From NCBI GenBank assembly GCA_022843505.1, contig JALHNN010000015.1, positions 1-15,334 of the forward strand: a stretch of 15,334 nt of DNA, in the 5' to 3' direction. Of this stretch, positions 5,949 to 12,907 are shown piece after piece. This DNA comes from Sulfuritalea sp. (GTDB lineage Bacteria > Pseudomonadota > Gammaproteobacteria > Burkholderiales > Rhodocyclaceae). Below the pieces are notes generated by a model, which saw nothing but the letters and a program-made list of their open reading frames with translations, did not search any database and was not told the DNA's origin. Each line of letters opens with the position of its first letter. Position 1 is the first letter of the stretch. The position numbers and the translations under genes are program-made.

Positions 5949-8828
5949 ATGCCAACTTCGCGTCGCGGACAATTCGGGCCCGCCTCCCTGTCGATCCTGC
6001 TGCTGTCGGCCGCAGGCTCCGCGGTGGCACAGTCCCTGCCACCGCTACGCGTCAATCCCGCATTGCTGGGCGGTGGAACGCCGGCCGCGACGGAGCAGGT
6101 ATTTGCGCCGGAGGTTGCGGCGTCCAAACCGGTGGCGACGATTCCCGCAGCCGCACCGCCTGCCCACGCCCAGTCGCCGGCTAATGTCAAGGCGCCTTCT
6201 CAGGTTGCGCCTCCTGCCCCGGTTGTTGCTCCTGCCCCGGTTGTTGCTCCTGCCCCGGTTGTGGCTCCTGCCCCGGTTGTTGCTCCTGCTCGGGATGTTG
6301 CCCCCACCCCGGTTGCGGTCGCCACTCCAGTTGCGGCCCCCACGGCGGCCGAGTCGCCTGACGTGGGTTCCGGCGCCAAGACGGCATCGACTACCGCAAC
6401 CCTCACGCCCCGACAAGCTGTTGCAGCAACTCCGTCCCGGCCTGCCCTCGACTCACCGGCGCCCGTCGCCTCGGTTGCAGCACCAACACTACGCAGCGCG
6501 CCACCAGTCGAGCCCATCCCCAAACCCCAGGAACCCCCTGAGGTCGAAGAGCGCCCGCGCTTGGCGCCCTTGTATTCCGCCTACGTCGCTGCCGGCGAAT
6601 TGCCTCAACCCGCCCTGCGCCCGACATCGGGAATAGCTCCCTTCCTGAAGCGTCCGGGCGAGGACCTGCCAACCTTCATCGCTGCGGAAAGGATCAGCGG
6701 GAAGAATGATGTTGAGGTCGCCGCGGAGGGCGCGGTCGAGATGCGCAAGCGCAACTCGATCCTGCTTGCCGAACGCATGACCTATCGGCAGGCCGCCGAT
6801 GAAGTCGAGGCCGAGGGCGATGTCCGCCTTTCGCGCGATGGCGACCGCATCAGCGGGCCGCGAATGCAAATGAAGCTCGATGACAGCACTGGCTTTTTCG
6901 AGCATCCGACCTACAGCATCCGCCGCATCAAGACCGGATCCGCGGCAACCCTGTGGACCGGCACCGAGGAACGGGCATCGAGCGAACTGACCACCGGCAG
7001 CGGCACCGCGTCGCGCATCGAGTTCGAGGGCCAGGGCAGGTACCGCATGCAGGACGCCACCTACAGCACCTGCGCGCCGGCGGCGGGCACTTCGCCGGAC
7101 TGGTTCGCGCGCACTGCCGACCTGCGTCTCGACTACGACGCGGAGCAGGGCACGGCGCGCGATGCCACGCTCTATTTCCTGGGGGCGCCGATACTGTATT
7201 CGCCCTGGCTCACTTTCTCCCTCAACAACGAGCGCAAGAGCGGCCTGCTGACACCGACCGCCGGATCCACCAGCCAGGGCGGGGTCGAGTTCACCCAGCC
7301 CTTCTACTGGAACATCGCGCCCAACATGGATGCGACCATCGCCCCGCGCATCATGTCCAAGCGCGGCACCCTGTGGAAGACCGAATACCGCTACCTGCAG
7401 GAATCATTCGCCGGAAACTTCCAGGGCCAGTACCTGCCGGATGACAAGCTGGTCCACAAACGCCGGCACGCCTATGCCTTCAATCACGCCCACAGCCTCG
7501 GCGGCGGATTTGCCGCATCGCTGTCGCTGAACAACGCGTCCGACGGCACCTACTTCAGCGACCTCGGCAGCGGCTCCAGCACGATCGCACAAACCAACCT
7601 GCTGCGCCAGGGCACCCTCAGTTATAGCGGCGGCTGGTGGTCGGCCAACCTTCTGGCCCAGAGTTACCAGACTCTGCAGGATCCGGCCCTGCCGCCCGTG
7701 GTCGAGCCCTATCGCAGGTTGCCGCAAGTCACGGTCGACGCCGGCCGCGGCGACCTGCCGCTGGGTTTGAACTTCAATTTCCGCGGCGAGCACGTAAATT
7801 TCCGCCATCCCACGCAGGTACAGGGTCGGCGGTTCACCCTCTACCCGCAATTGTCGCTGCCCCTGCAGACCGAGGTGCTCAGCCTGACGCCGAAGATCGG
7901 GCTGCATACCACCAGCTACAGCCTGAACCGGCAGGCAGTCGGCGCCCCCGAACGCCTCTCGCGCGAAGTGCCGATATTCAGTCTCGATTCCTCGGTGACC
8001 TTCGAACGCGATTTGTCCTGGCTCGGCAACCCGCTGACGCAGACCCTCGAGCCGCGCATCTATTACCTGTACGTACCCGAACGCGACCAGCGCCAGTTCC
8101 CGGTGTTCGACACCGCGGCAACCGACTTCAATTTCGCCCAGATATTCGGCGAAAACCGCTACGGCGGCGGCGACCGCATCGGCGATGCCAACCAGGCCAC
8201 GGCGATGCTGACTTCGCGCCTGCTCGATCCGCAGACAGGAGCGGAAGCCCTCCGGGTCGCCTTCGGCCAGCGCTTCTACTTCAGCACGCAGAAAGTCGGC
8301 CTTCCCGGAGAGGTGCTGCGCAGCGACCGCCAGACGGATTTCCTCGCCTCGCTGTCGGGCCGGGTGCTGCCGAAGACCTATGCCGACGTCGGCATCCAGT
8401 ACAACCCACGCCTGGACCGCATCGACCGCCTTAACGTCGGCGGCCGTTACCAGCCGGAGATCGGCAAGGTGCTCAATGCGGGCTACCGCTATTCCCGCGA
8501 CCAGCTTGGCCAGATCGACATCTCGGGCCAATGGCCGCTCTTCGGCGGCTGGCACGCGGTCGGACGCTTCAATTACTCCACCAAGGATGGCCGCATGATC
8601 GAGTCCGTCGCCGGGCTGGAATTCGATGGCGGCTGCTGGGTGGCCCGGGTGGTCCTGCAGCGGTTGGCGACCCAGACCCAGAACTCCAACACGGCGCTGT
8701 TCTTCCAGCTCGAACTGAACGGATTCACCAAAGTCGGATCCAATCCGCTTGACATACTGCGGCGCAGTGTTCCCGGTTACGGCATCATCAACCAGCCGGC
8801 GTCCGACCCGCTTTCGGTTACCCCATGA
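5949..8828 (+). CDS. lptD: LPS-assembly outer-membrane protein LptD
   Basis: LptD is the outer-membrane beta-barrel which, plugged by lipoprotein LptE, inserts LPS into the outer leaflet. The 959-residue precursor has a signal peptide (LSILLLSAAGSAVA, cleavage near A27), a long Pro/Ala/Val linker (about 30-230), the periplasmic LptA-like beta-jellyroll (about 238-320; ERISGKNDVEVAAEGAVEM) and the barrel (about 360 to the end; ERKSGLLTPTAGSTSQGG, QPFYWNIAPNMDATI). The linker makes it some 175 residues longer than E. coli LptD. Only two cysteines occur, C375 (YSTCAP) and C896 (GGCWV), enough for one interdomain disulfide rather than the two of E. coli. The start ATG lacks a strong Shine-Dalgarno but gives a complete signal peptide. 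The stop overlaps surA as ATGA. Confidence 0.96.
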   Translation: MPTSRRGQFGPASLSILLLSAAGSAVAQSLPPLRVNPALLGGGTPAATEQVFAPEVAASKPVATIPAAAPPAHAQSPANVKAPSQVAPPAPVVAPAPVVAPAPVVAPAPVVAPARDVAPTPVAVATPVAAPTAAESPDVGSGAKTASTTATLTPRQAVAATPSRPALDSPAPVASVAAPTLRSAPPVEPIPKPQEPPEVEERPRLAPLYSAYVAAGELPQPALRPTSGIAPFLKRPGEDLPTFIAAERISGKNDVEVAAEGAVEMRKRNSILLAERMTYRQAADEVEAEGDVRLSRDGDRISGPRMQMKLDDSTGFFEHPTYSIRRIKTGSAATLWTGTEERASSELTTGSGTASRIEFEGQGRYRMQDATYSTCAPAAGTSPDWFARTADLRLDYDAEQGTARDATLYFLGAPILYSPWLTFSLNNERKSGLLTPTAGSTSQGGVEFTQPFYWNIAPNMDATIAPRIMSKRGTLWKTEYRYLQESFAGNFQGQYLPDDKLVHKRRHAYAFNHAHSLGGGFAASLSLNNASDGTYFSDLGSGSSTIAQTNLLRQGTLSYSGGWWSANLLAQSYQTLQDPALPPVVEPYRRLPQVTVDAGRGDLPLGLNFNFRGEHVNFRHPTQVQGRRFTLYPQLSLPLQTEVLSLTPKIGLHTTSYSLNRQAVGAPERLSREVPIFSLDSSVTFERDLSWLGNPLTQTLEPRIYYLYVPERDQRQFPVFDTAATDFNFAQIFGENRYGGGDRIGDANQATAMLTSRLLDPQTGAEALRVAFGQRFYFSTQKVGLPGEVLRSDRQTDFLASLSGRVLPKTYADVGIQYNPRLDRIDRLNVGGRYQPEIGKVLNAGYRYSRDQLGQIDISGQWPLFGGWHAVGRFNYSTKDGRMIESVAGLEFDGGCWVARVVLQRLATQTQNSNTALFFQLELNGFTKVGSNPLDILRRSVPGYGIINQPASDPLSVTP
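6219..6290 (+). repeat. Four 18-bp tandem repeats inside lptD
   Basis: Four consecutive copies of an 18-bp unit (CCGGTTGTTGCTCCTGCC with single-base changes) encode PVVAPA repeated, followed by a decayed fifth unit (6291-6308). All units keep the frame, so copy-number slippage would change linker length without breaking lptD. The surrounding linker is Pro/Ala/Val rich and probably extended. Confidence 0.92.
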
Positions 8829-10138
8829 CCTTGACCAAGCTGCTCTGCGGCCTTCTTGCCGCCCTTGTCCTTTTCCCCGCTCATGCCCAGACCAAGCGCC
8901 CGGCACCGCTGGAGATCGACCGCGTCGTCGCCGTGGTCAATGATGATGCGATCACCGCCTTCGAACTGCGGACCCGGATCGCCACGGTCGAGCGCCAGCT
9001 CGAGATGCAACGGGTGCAGTTGCCGAGCCGCGACATCCTCGAGCGCCAGGTACTGGAGCGAATGATCACCGACCGCGTGCAACTCCAGTTCGCCAGGGAA
9101 ACCGGATTGCGCGTGTCCGACATCGAGCTCGACGCGGCCATTCGCCGCATCGCCGAGGGCAACCGCCTTTCCCTTCCCGAATTTCGCGCCGCGCTGGAAC
9201 GCGACGGGGTGAGCTGGATCAAGTTTCGCGAGGAGATCCGCGAGGAGATCGTATTGTCGCGGCTGCGTGATCGCGAAGTGGAAAGCCGCATCGTCGTCTC
9301 GGACGGCGAGATCGACAATTACCTGGCCAACCCGGACCAGGGGGACGGCGGCGCGGCCGAGGTCAATATTTCCCACATCGTGCTGCGCGTCCCGGAACAG
9401 GCCAGCCCCGACCAGTTGATGCGCACAGGCGCGCGCGCGCGCGCCGCACTCGACCAGTTGCGGCGCGGCGATGACTTCGCCAAGGTCGCCGCAAGCTACT
9501 CCGACGCCCCCGACGGGCTGACCGGCGGCGTGATGGGACTTCGCCCCCTCGATCGGCTGCCCGCGCTGTATGCCGACGCGGTCAAGAAACTCAAGCCGGG
9601 TGAAGTCAGCGACATTCTGCGCAGCCCGGCCGGATTCCACATCATCAAGCTGGTCGAGATGCGCGGCGCGGCCACAACGAAGGCAGTAGCCACCTTGAAG
9701 CAGACGCGCGCCCGGCACATCCTGATCAAGGTAAACGAGCTCGTTTCCGAAACCGAAGCGCGCCGCAAACTGGTGGCGATCAAGGAGCGGCTGGATAACG
9801 GTGCCGATTTCGCCGAGCTTGCACGCCTCAACTCGAACGATCTCTCGGCCGCCAAGGGCGGCGACCTGGGATGGCTGTATCAGGGCGATACCGTTCCGGA
9901 TTTCGAAAAGGCAATGGATGCGCTGGCCATCAACGAGATCAGCGCACCGATCCAGTCGCCCTTCGGCTTCCACCTGATCCAGGTACTCGAGCGTCGTACC
10001 GAGGACGCCACGGTGGAACGCCAGCGCCTGACCGCGCGCCAGGTATTGCGTGACCGCAAGGCTGACGAGGCCTACCAGGACTGGATACGGCAAATGCGCG
10101 ACCGCGCCTATGTCGAATACCGCGTCGAAGAAAAATAG
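8825..10138 (+). CDS. surA: Periplasmic chaperone and peptidyl-prolyl isomerase SurA
   Basis: SurA escorts unfolded outer-membrane proteins, LptD among its main clients, to the BAM complex. The 437-residue precursor has a signal peptide (LLCGLLAALVLFPAHA, cleavage near residue 21), an N-terminal chaperone domain starting DRVVAVVNDDAITAFEL, a first parvulin domain (about 180-278; VNISHIVLRV, SPAGFHIIKLVE), a second parvulin domain (about 294-390; RARHILIKVN, GGDLGWLYQGDTVPDFE, SPFGFHLIQVLE) and the C-terminal helix that packs on the N-domain. Length matches E. coli (428 aa). ATG overlaps the lptD stop by ATGA, coupling chaperone to client. The order lptD-surA-pdxA is widely conserved. Confidence 0.97.
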   Translation: MTLTKLLCGLLAALVLFPAHAQTKRPAPLEIDRVVAVVNDDAITAFELRTRIATVERQLEMQRVQLPSRDILERQVLERMITDRVQLQFARETGLRVSDIELDAAIRRIAEGNRLSLPEFRAALERDGVSWIKFREEIREEIVLSRLRDREVESRIVVSDGEIDNYLANPDQGDGGAAEVNISHIVLRVPEQASPDQLMRTGARARAALDQLRRGDDFAKVAASYSDAPDGLTGGVMGLRPLDRLPALYADAVKKLKPGEVSDILRSPAGFHIIKLVEMRGAATTKAVATLKQTRARHILIKVNELVSETEARRKLVAIKERLDNGADFAELARLNSNDLSAAKGGDLGWLYQGDTVPDFEKAMDALAINEISAPIQSPFGFHLIQVLERRTEDATVERQRLTARQVLRDRKADEAYQDWIRQMRDRAYVEYRVEEK

Positions 10139-10144
10139 TAAGGG

Positions 10145-10165
10145 GGCCCGTCCGATCGACGGGCC
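10145..10165 (+). promoter_or_regulatory. Hairpin between surA and pdxA
   Basis: GGCCCGTC (10145-10152) and GACGGGCC (10158-10165) form a perfect 8-bp stem with loop CGATC, in the 36-bp surA-pdxA gap and ending 9 bases before the pdxA ATG, where a Shine-Dalgarno would be expected but is not seen. No T tract follows, so an intrinsic terminator is unlikely; an effect on pdxA translation or a processing site is possible. Confidence 0.5.
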
Positions 10166-10174
10166 ATCGCCTGC

Positions 10175-11173
10175 ATGAGTCCTCCGCCTGTGCCGCTCAT
10201 CGCGGTCACCTCCGGCGAGCCTTCGGGCATCGGGCCCGATATCTGCCTCTGCCTGGCCCGGCGCCAGTGGCCGGCGCGCCTGGTGGTGCTGGGCGACGGC
10301 GATCTTTTGACCAGCCGCGCCGCGGCGCTCGGCCTCGACCCGGGTCGCATCGAGATCCGTCACCTACCCCTGCGCCGACCGGCACACGCCGGCCGCCTCG
10401 ACCCGGCCAATGCGGCGTATGTCCTGGAACTGCTGGACGTCGCGCTGGCCGGCTGCCGTTCCGGCGAGTTCGCCGCGATGGTAACGGCGCCGGTGCACAA
10501 GGGCGTGATCAATGACGCCGGGATTGCCTTCACCGGACACACCGAATACCTTGCTGAAAATACAGGTACGCCGCGGGTGGTGATGATGCTGGCGGGCGCC
10601 GGCCTGCGTGTCGCCCTCGCCACCACCCACCTCGCCCTGGCTGACGTTCCGGCGGCAATCACCCGCCGGGACCTGGAAGCCACGCTACGCATCCTGCATG
10701 GCGACCTACGCTCGAAGTTCGGCATCGAGCGGCCGCGCATCCTCGTCGCCGGGCTCAATCCGCATGCCGGCGAAGGCGGACACATGGGTCGCGAGGAGAT
10801 CGACGTGATCGCCCCGGTGCTCGACGCCCTGCGCGCCGAGGGCATGGACCTGGCCGGTCCGCTGCCGGCCGACACCTTGTTCACCCGTAACGTCCTCGCC
10901 GGCTCCGACGCGCAGTTGGCGATGTACCACGACCAGGGCCTGGCGGTGCTGAAGTTCGCCGCCTTCGACGAGGGCATCAACGTCACCCTCGGTTTGCCCG
11001 TCATCCGCACCTCGGTCGATCACGGCACGGCGCTGGACCTCGCCGGCTCCGGCAAGGCCTCGCCGACCAGCCTGTTCGCCGCCGTCGATGCCGCCATCGA
11101 GATGGCCGCCCGCAGGGTCCTCGACGGCGCTGCCGGCGACCGGAAGCCCCCTCTCCCGGGGACAGGGAGGTGA
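10175..11173 (+). CDS. pdxA: 4-hydroxythreonine-4-phosphate dehydrogenase PdxA
   Basis: PdxA oxidises 4-phosphohydroxy-L-threonine with NAD+ in the deoxyxylulose-dependent route to pyridoxal phosphate. The 332-residue protein shows GEPSGIGPD near the N-terminus, [20 protein letters not shown], and the three metal-ligand histidines in TTHLALADV (H152), [13 protein letters not shown] (H197) and [12 protein letters not shown] (H252), then [13 protein letters not shown]. These histidines sit exactly 14 residues before their E. coli counterparts (166, 211, 266), so the body is colinear while the C-terminus runs about 17 residues longer. That tail ([12 protein letters not shown]) is encoded by a degenerate REP-like stem. 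Start ATG 10175 fits the family N-terminus. Confidence 0.96.
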   Translation: MSPPPVPLIAVTSGEPSGIGPDICLCLARRQWPARLVVLGDGDLLTSRAAALGLDPGRIEIRHLPLRRPAHAGRLDPANAAYVLELLDVALAGCRSGEFAAMVTAPVHKGVINDAGIAFTGHTEYLAENTGTPRVVMMLAGAGLRVALATTHLALADVPAAITRRDLEATLRILHGDLRSKFGIERPRILVAGLNPHAGEGGHMGREEIDVIAPVLDALRAEGMDLAGPLPADTLFTRNVLAGSDAQLAMYHDQGLAVLKFAAFDEGINVTLGLPVIRTSVDHGTALDLAGSGKASPTSLFAAVDAAIEMAARRVLDGAAGDRKPPLPGTGR

Positions 11174-11174
11174 G
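11146..11174 (+). repeat. Degenerate REP-like stem forming the pdxA 3' end and the next gene's ribosome binding site
   Basis: CCCTCTCC (11149-11156) faces GGACAGGG (11160-11167) with one C:C mismatch and loop CGG, preceded by GCC and followed by AGGTGAG, resembling the stems at 2444 and 4690. Its 3' side GGGAGGTGAG (11165-11174) is an excellent Shine-Dalgarno eight bases before ATG 11179 and also contains the pdxA TGA. Confidence 0.55.
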
Positions 11175-11178
11175 CTGA

Positions 11179-11961
11179 ATGTGCCAGCTGCTGGGCATGA
11201 ACTGCAACGTGCCGACCGACATCTGCTTTTCCTTCGAGGGCTTTCGCACACGCGGCGGCCTCACCGACGTGCACCAGGACGGCTGGGGCATCGCCTTTTT
11301 CGAAGGACCGGGCTGCCGCGTCTTCCTCGATGTCGCACCGTCGGCGAAGTCACCGGTGGCCGAGCTGGTGCGCAACTATCCGATCCACTCGAAAAACGTC
11401 ATCGCCCATATCCGCAAGGCCACCCAGGGACGCGTCGCCCTGGAAAACACGCACCCGTTCCAGCGCGAGCTCTGGGGGCGCTACTGGATCTTTGCCCACA
11501 ACGGCAACCTCAAGGGATTTGCACCGGCGCTGGACGGCAGCTTCGTCCCGGTGGGCGATACCGATTCCGAACTTGCCTTCTGCTACCTGTTGCAACGACT
11601 GCGCGATGAATTCGGCGAGGCCATGCCCCTGCGTCGGCCGATGTTCGACTTCCTCACCGGCATCACGCGCGAAATCGCGGGCCACGGCGAGTTCAACTTC
11701 CTGCTCAGCAACGGCAACTGCCTGTATGCCCATTGCGCGACCACGCTCTCGTTCATCGTCCGCCAGGCACCGTTCGCAGTCGCGCATCTCAAGGACCAGG
11801 ACGTCAGCGTCGATTTCAGCGCGGTAACAAATGCCGAGGACCGCGTCGCGGTGATCGCCACGCTGCCCCTGACCGACAACGAAGACTGGACCACAATCGA
11901 TTCCGGCACGCTGATGGTTTTCCATGACGGCATGCCGGCCGGCACGGCGGTCACGGCATGA
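11179..11961 (+). CDS. Class II glutamine amidotransferase, YafJ type
   Basis: The 260-residue protein is a stand-alone Ntn-type glutaminase domain. Cys2 (MCQLLGMN) becomes the N-terminal nucleophile after Met removal. Further motifs are [30 protein letters not shown] and WIFAHNGNL (substrate and oxyanion-hole region), and [14 protein letters not shown]. Length and motifs match the YafJ/GATase_4 family (255 aa in E. coli), whose acceptor substrate is unknown to me. It stands between pdxA and rsmA, which are adjacent in E. coli, and is framed by a REP-like stem on its left and the duplicated rsmA start on its right. The start is fixed by the Cys2 requirement and a strong Shine-Dalgarno. Family confident, physiological role open. 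Confidence 0.9.
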   Translation: MCQLLGMNCNVPTDICFSFEGFRTRGGLTDVHQDGWGIAFFEGPGCRVFLDVAPSAKSPVAELVRNYPIHSKNVIAHIRKATQGRVALENTHPFQRELWGRYWIFAHNGNLKGFAPALDGSFVPVGDTDSELAFCYLLQRLRDEFGEAMPLRRPMFDFLTGITREIAGHGEFNFLLSNGNCLYAHCATTLSFIVRQAPFAVAHLKDQDVSVDFSAVTNAEDRVAVIATLPLTDNEDWTTIDSGTLMVFHDGMPAGTAVTA

Positions 11962-11964
11962 AGT

Positions 11965-12024
11965 CTCCGGCAGGCTGACGTGGGCAGACTCGTCGAGGGA
12001 CACAGCGCCCGCCGTCGTTTTAGC
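11965..12024 (+). repeat. Direct duplicate of the rsmA 5' end, copy 1
   Basis: These 60 bases match 12080-12139 at 50 of 60 positions without gaps, 115 bp apart. The copies cover the last bases before the GTG and the first 15 codons or so of rsmA. Similarity stops abruptly at 12024. Copy 2 is the true rsmA start. Confidence 0.9.
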
Positions 12025-12093
12025 TGCGGCCGCTCGCATGGCTCGCTTAACCCGCTGCGCGGGTTGGCCTTCCCTGAAACTCCGGCTGCCTAA
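11980..12093 (+). pseudogene. 37-codon ORF built on the duplicated rsmA start (possible leader peptide)
   Basis: GTG 11980 opens [14 protein letters not shown], matching the RsmA start [14 protein letters not shown] at 12 of 14 residues, and then runs through unrelated sequence ([15 protein letters not shown]) to TAA 12091-12093. The rsmA GTG follows after one base (TAAcGTG), an arrangement that would suit termination-reinitiation coupling. No Shine-Dalgarno is evident for the small ORF. It may be a decayed remnant of an earlier rsmA start or a working leader ORF; nothing in the sequence decides. Confidence 0.5.
12049..12065 (+). repeat. Hairpin upstream of rsmA
   Basis: AACCCGC (12049-12055) and GCGGGTT (12059-12065) make a perfect 7-bp stem with loop TGC, in the 55 bases separating the two copies of the rsmA start. 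It follows GCTCGCATGGCTCGC, which resembles the sequence GCTCAGCAATGGCTCGC on the minus strand upstream of murU. Confidence 0.6.
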
Positions 12094-12094
12094 C

Positions 12095-12907
12095 GTGAGC
12101 AGACTTGTCGAAGGACACGCCGCCCGCCGTCGATTTGGCCAGAACTTCCTCGTCTCGGAGGGAGTCATCCAAAAGATCATCGACGCCGTATCGCCGCGGG
12201 CCGGCGATACCGTGGTCGAGATCGGGCCCGGCCTCGGCGCCCTGACGGAGCCGCTGCTGGAGCGCATCGACCACCTCCACGTGGTCGAGATCGATCGCGA
12301 CCTGATTGCCCGCCTGCGCCAGCGCTTTCCCCCGGAACGGCTGTCGATCCACGAAGGCGACGCCCTCGAGTTCGACTTCGGCAGCCTCAAGGGCGATGGT
12401 CGCCTGAAGATCCTCGGCAACCTGCCCTACAACATCTCCAGCCCCCTGCTCTTCCATCTGGTGGGCTTTGCGCCGCTGGTCCATGACATGCACTTCATGC
12501 TGCAACGGGAGGTGGTGGACCGCATGGTCGCCGAGCCCGGCAACAAAGACTACGGCCGCCTCTCGGTGATGCTGCAGTACCGCTTCCACATGGAACGCCT
12601 GTTCATCGTCCCTCCGGGCTCCTTCAACCCGCCGCCCAAGGTCGATTCCGCGATTGTGCGCCTGATCCCGGTGGATATGGCGAAAGTCGGCGCTGAAGCC
12701 ACGGCGCGCAGCCCGGAAGCCTTTGCGCGCGTGGTCGCAACGGCGTTTTCCCAGCGCCGCAAGATGCTGCGCAATACCCTGCGCGAGCTGGTCGCCGAAC
12801 CACAGCTCGCGGCCCTCGGCATCACGCCGACGGCACGCGCCGAGGACATTGCCGTGGCCGACTACGTCCGGCTCGCGAATTTCCTCGCCGGCAACGGTGG
12901 CCGCTGA
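12095..12907 (+). CDS. rsmA: 16S rRNA (adenine1518/1519-N6)-dimethyltransferase RsmA (KsgA)
   Basis: RsmA dimethylates two adjacent adenines in the 3' terminal helix of 16S rRNA and serves as a late checkpoint in 30S assembly. From GTG 12095 the 270-residue protein begins [19 protein letters not shown], colinear with E. coli KsgA (273 aa). The SAM motif [16 protein letters not shown], acidic VVEIDRDL, catalytic NLPYNIS and C-terminal [14 protein letters not shown] are present. An in-frame ATG at 12038 would add [19 protein letters not shown]; this has no family support and no Shine-Dalgarno. The GTG follows a 37-codon ORF by one base. Normally rsmA follows pdxA directly; here an amidotransferase gene and a duplicated start intervene. 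Confidence 0.96.
   Translation: MSRLVEGHAARRRFGQNFLVSEGVIQKIIDAVSPRAGDTVVEIGPGLGALTEPLLERIDHLHVVEIDRDLIARLRQRFPPERLSIHEGDALEFDFGSLKGDGRLKILGNLPYNISSPLLFHLVGFAPLVHDMHFMLQREVVDRMVAEPGNKDYGRLSVMLQYRFHMERLFIVPPGSFNPPPKVDSAIVRLIPVDMAKVGAEATARSPEAFARVVATAFSQRRKMLRNTLRELVAEPQLAALGITPTARAEDIAVADYVRLANFLAGNGGR

Noticed and set aside
6219..6308. CRISPR-like array
   Set aside because: The repeats are contiguous 18-bp coding units without spacers, in frame within lptD.
7404..10363. Long minus-strand open frames opposite lptD and surA (500 and 528 codons)
   Set aside because: Antisense shadows of strongly supported genes; composition follows the complementary codons and no domain is visible.
12038..12094. 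ATG 12038 as the rsmA start
   Set aside because: No Shine-Dalgarno, added residues lack similarity to the family, and GTG 12095 aligns exactly with the known N-terminus.
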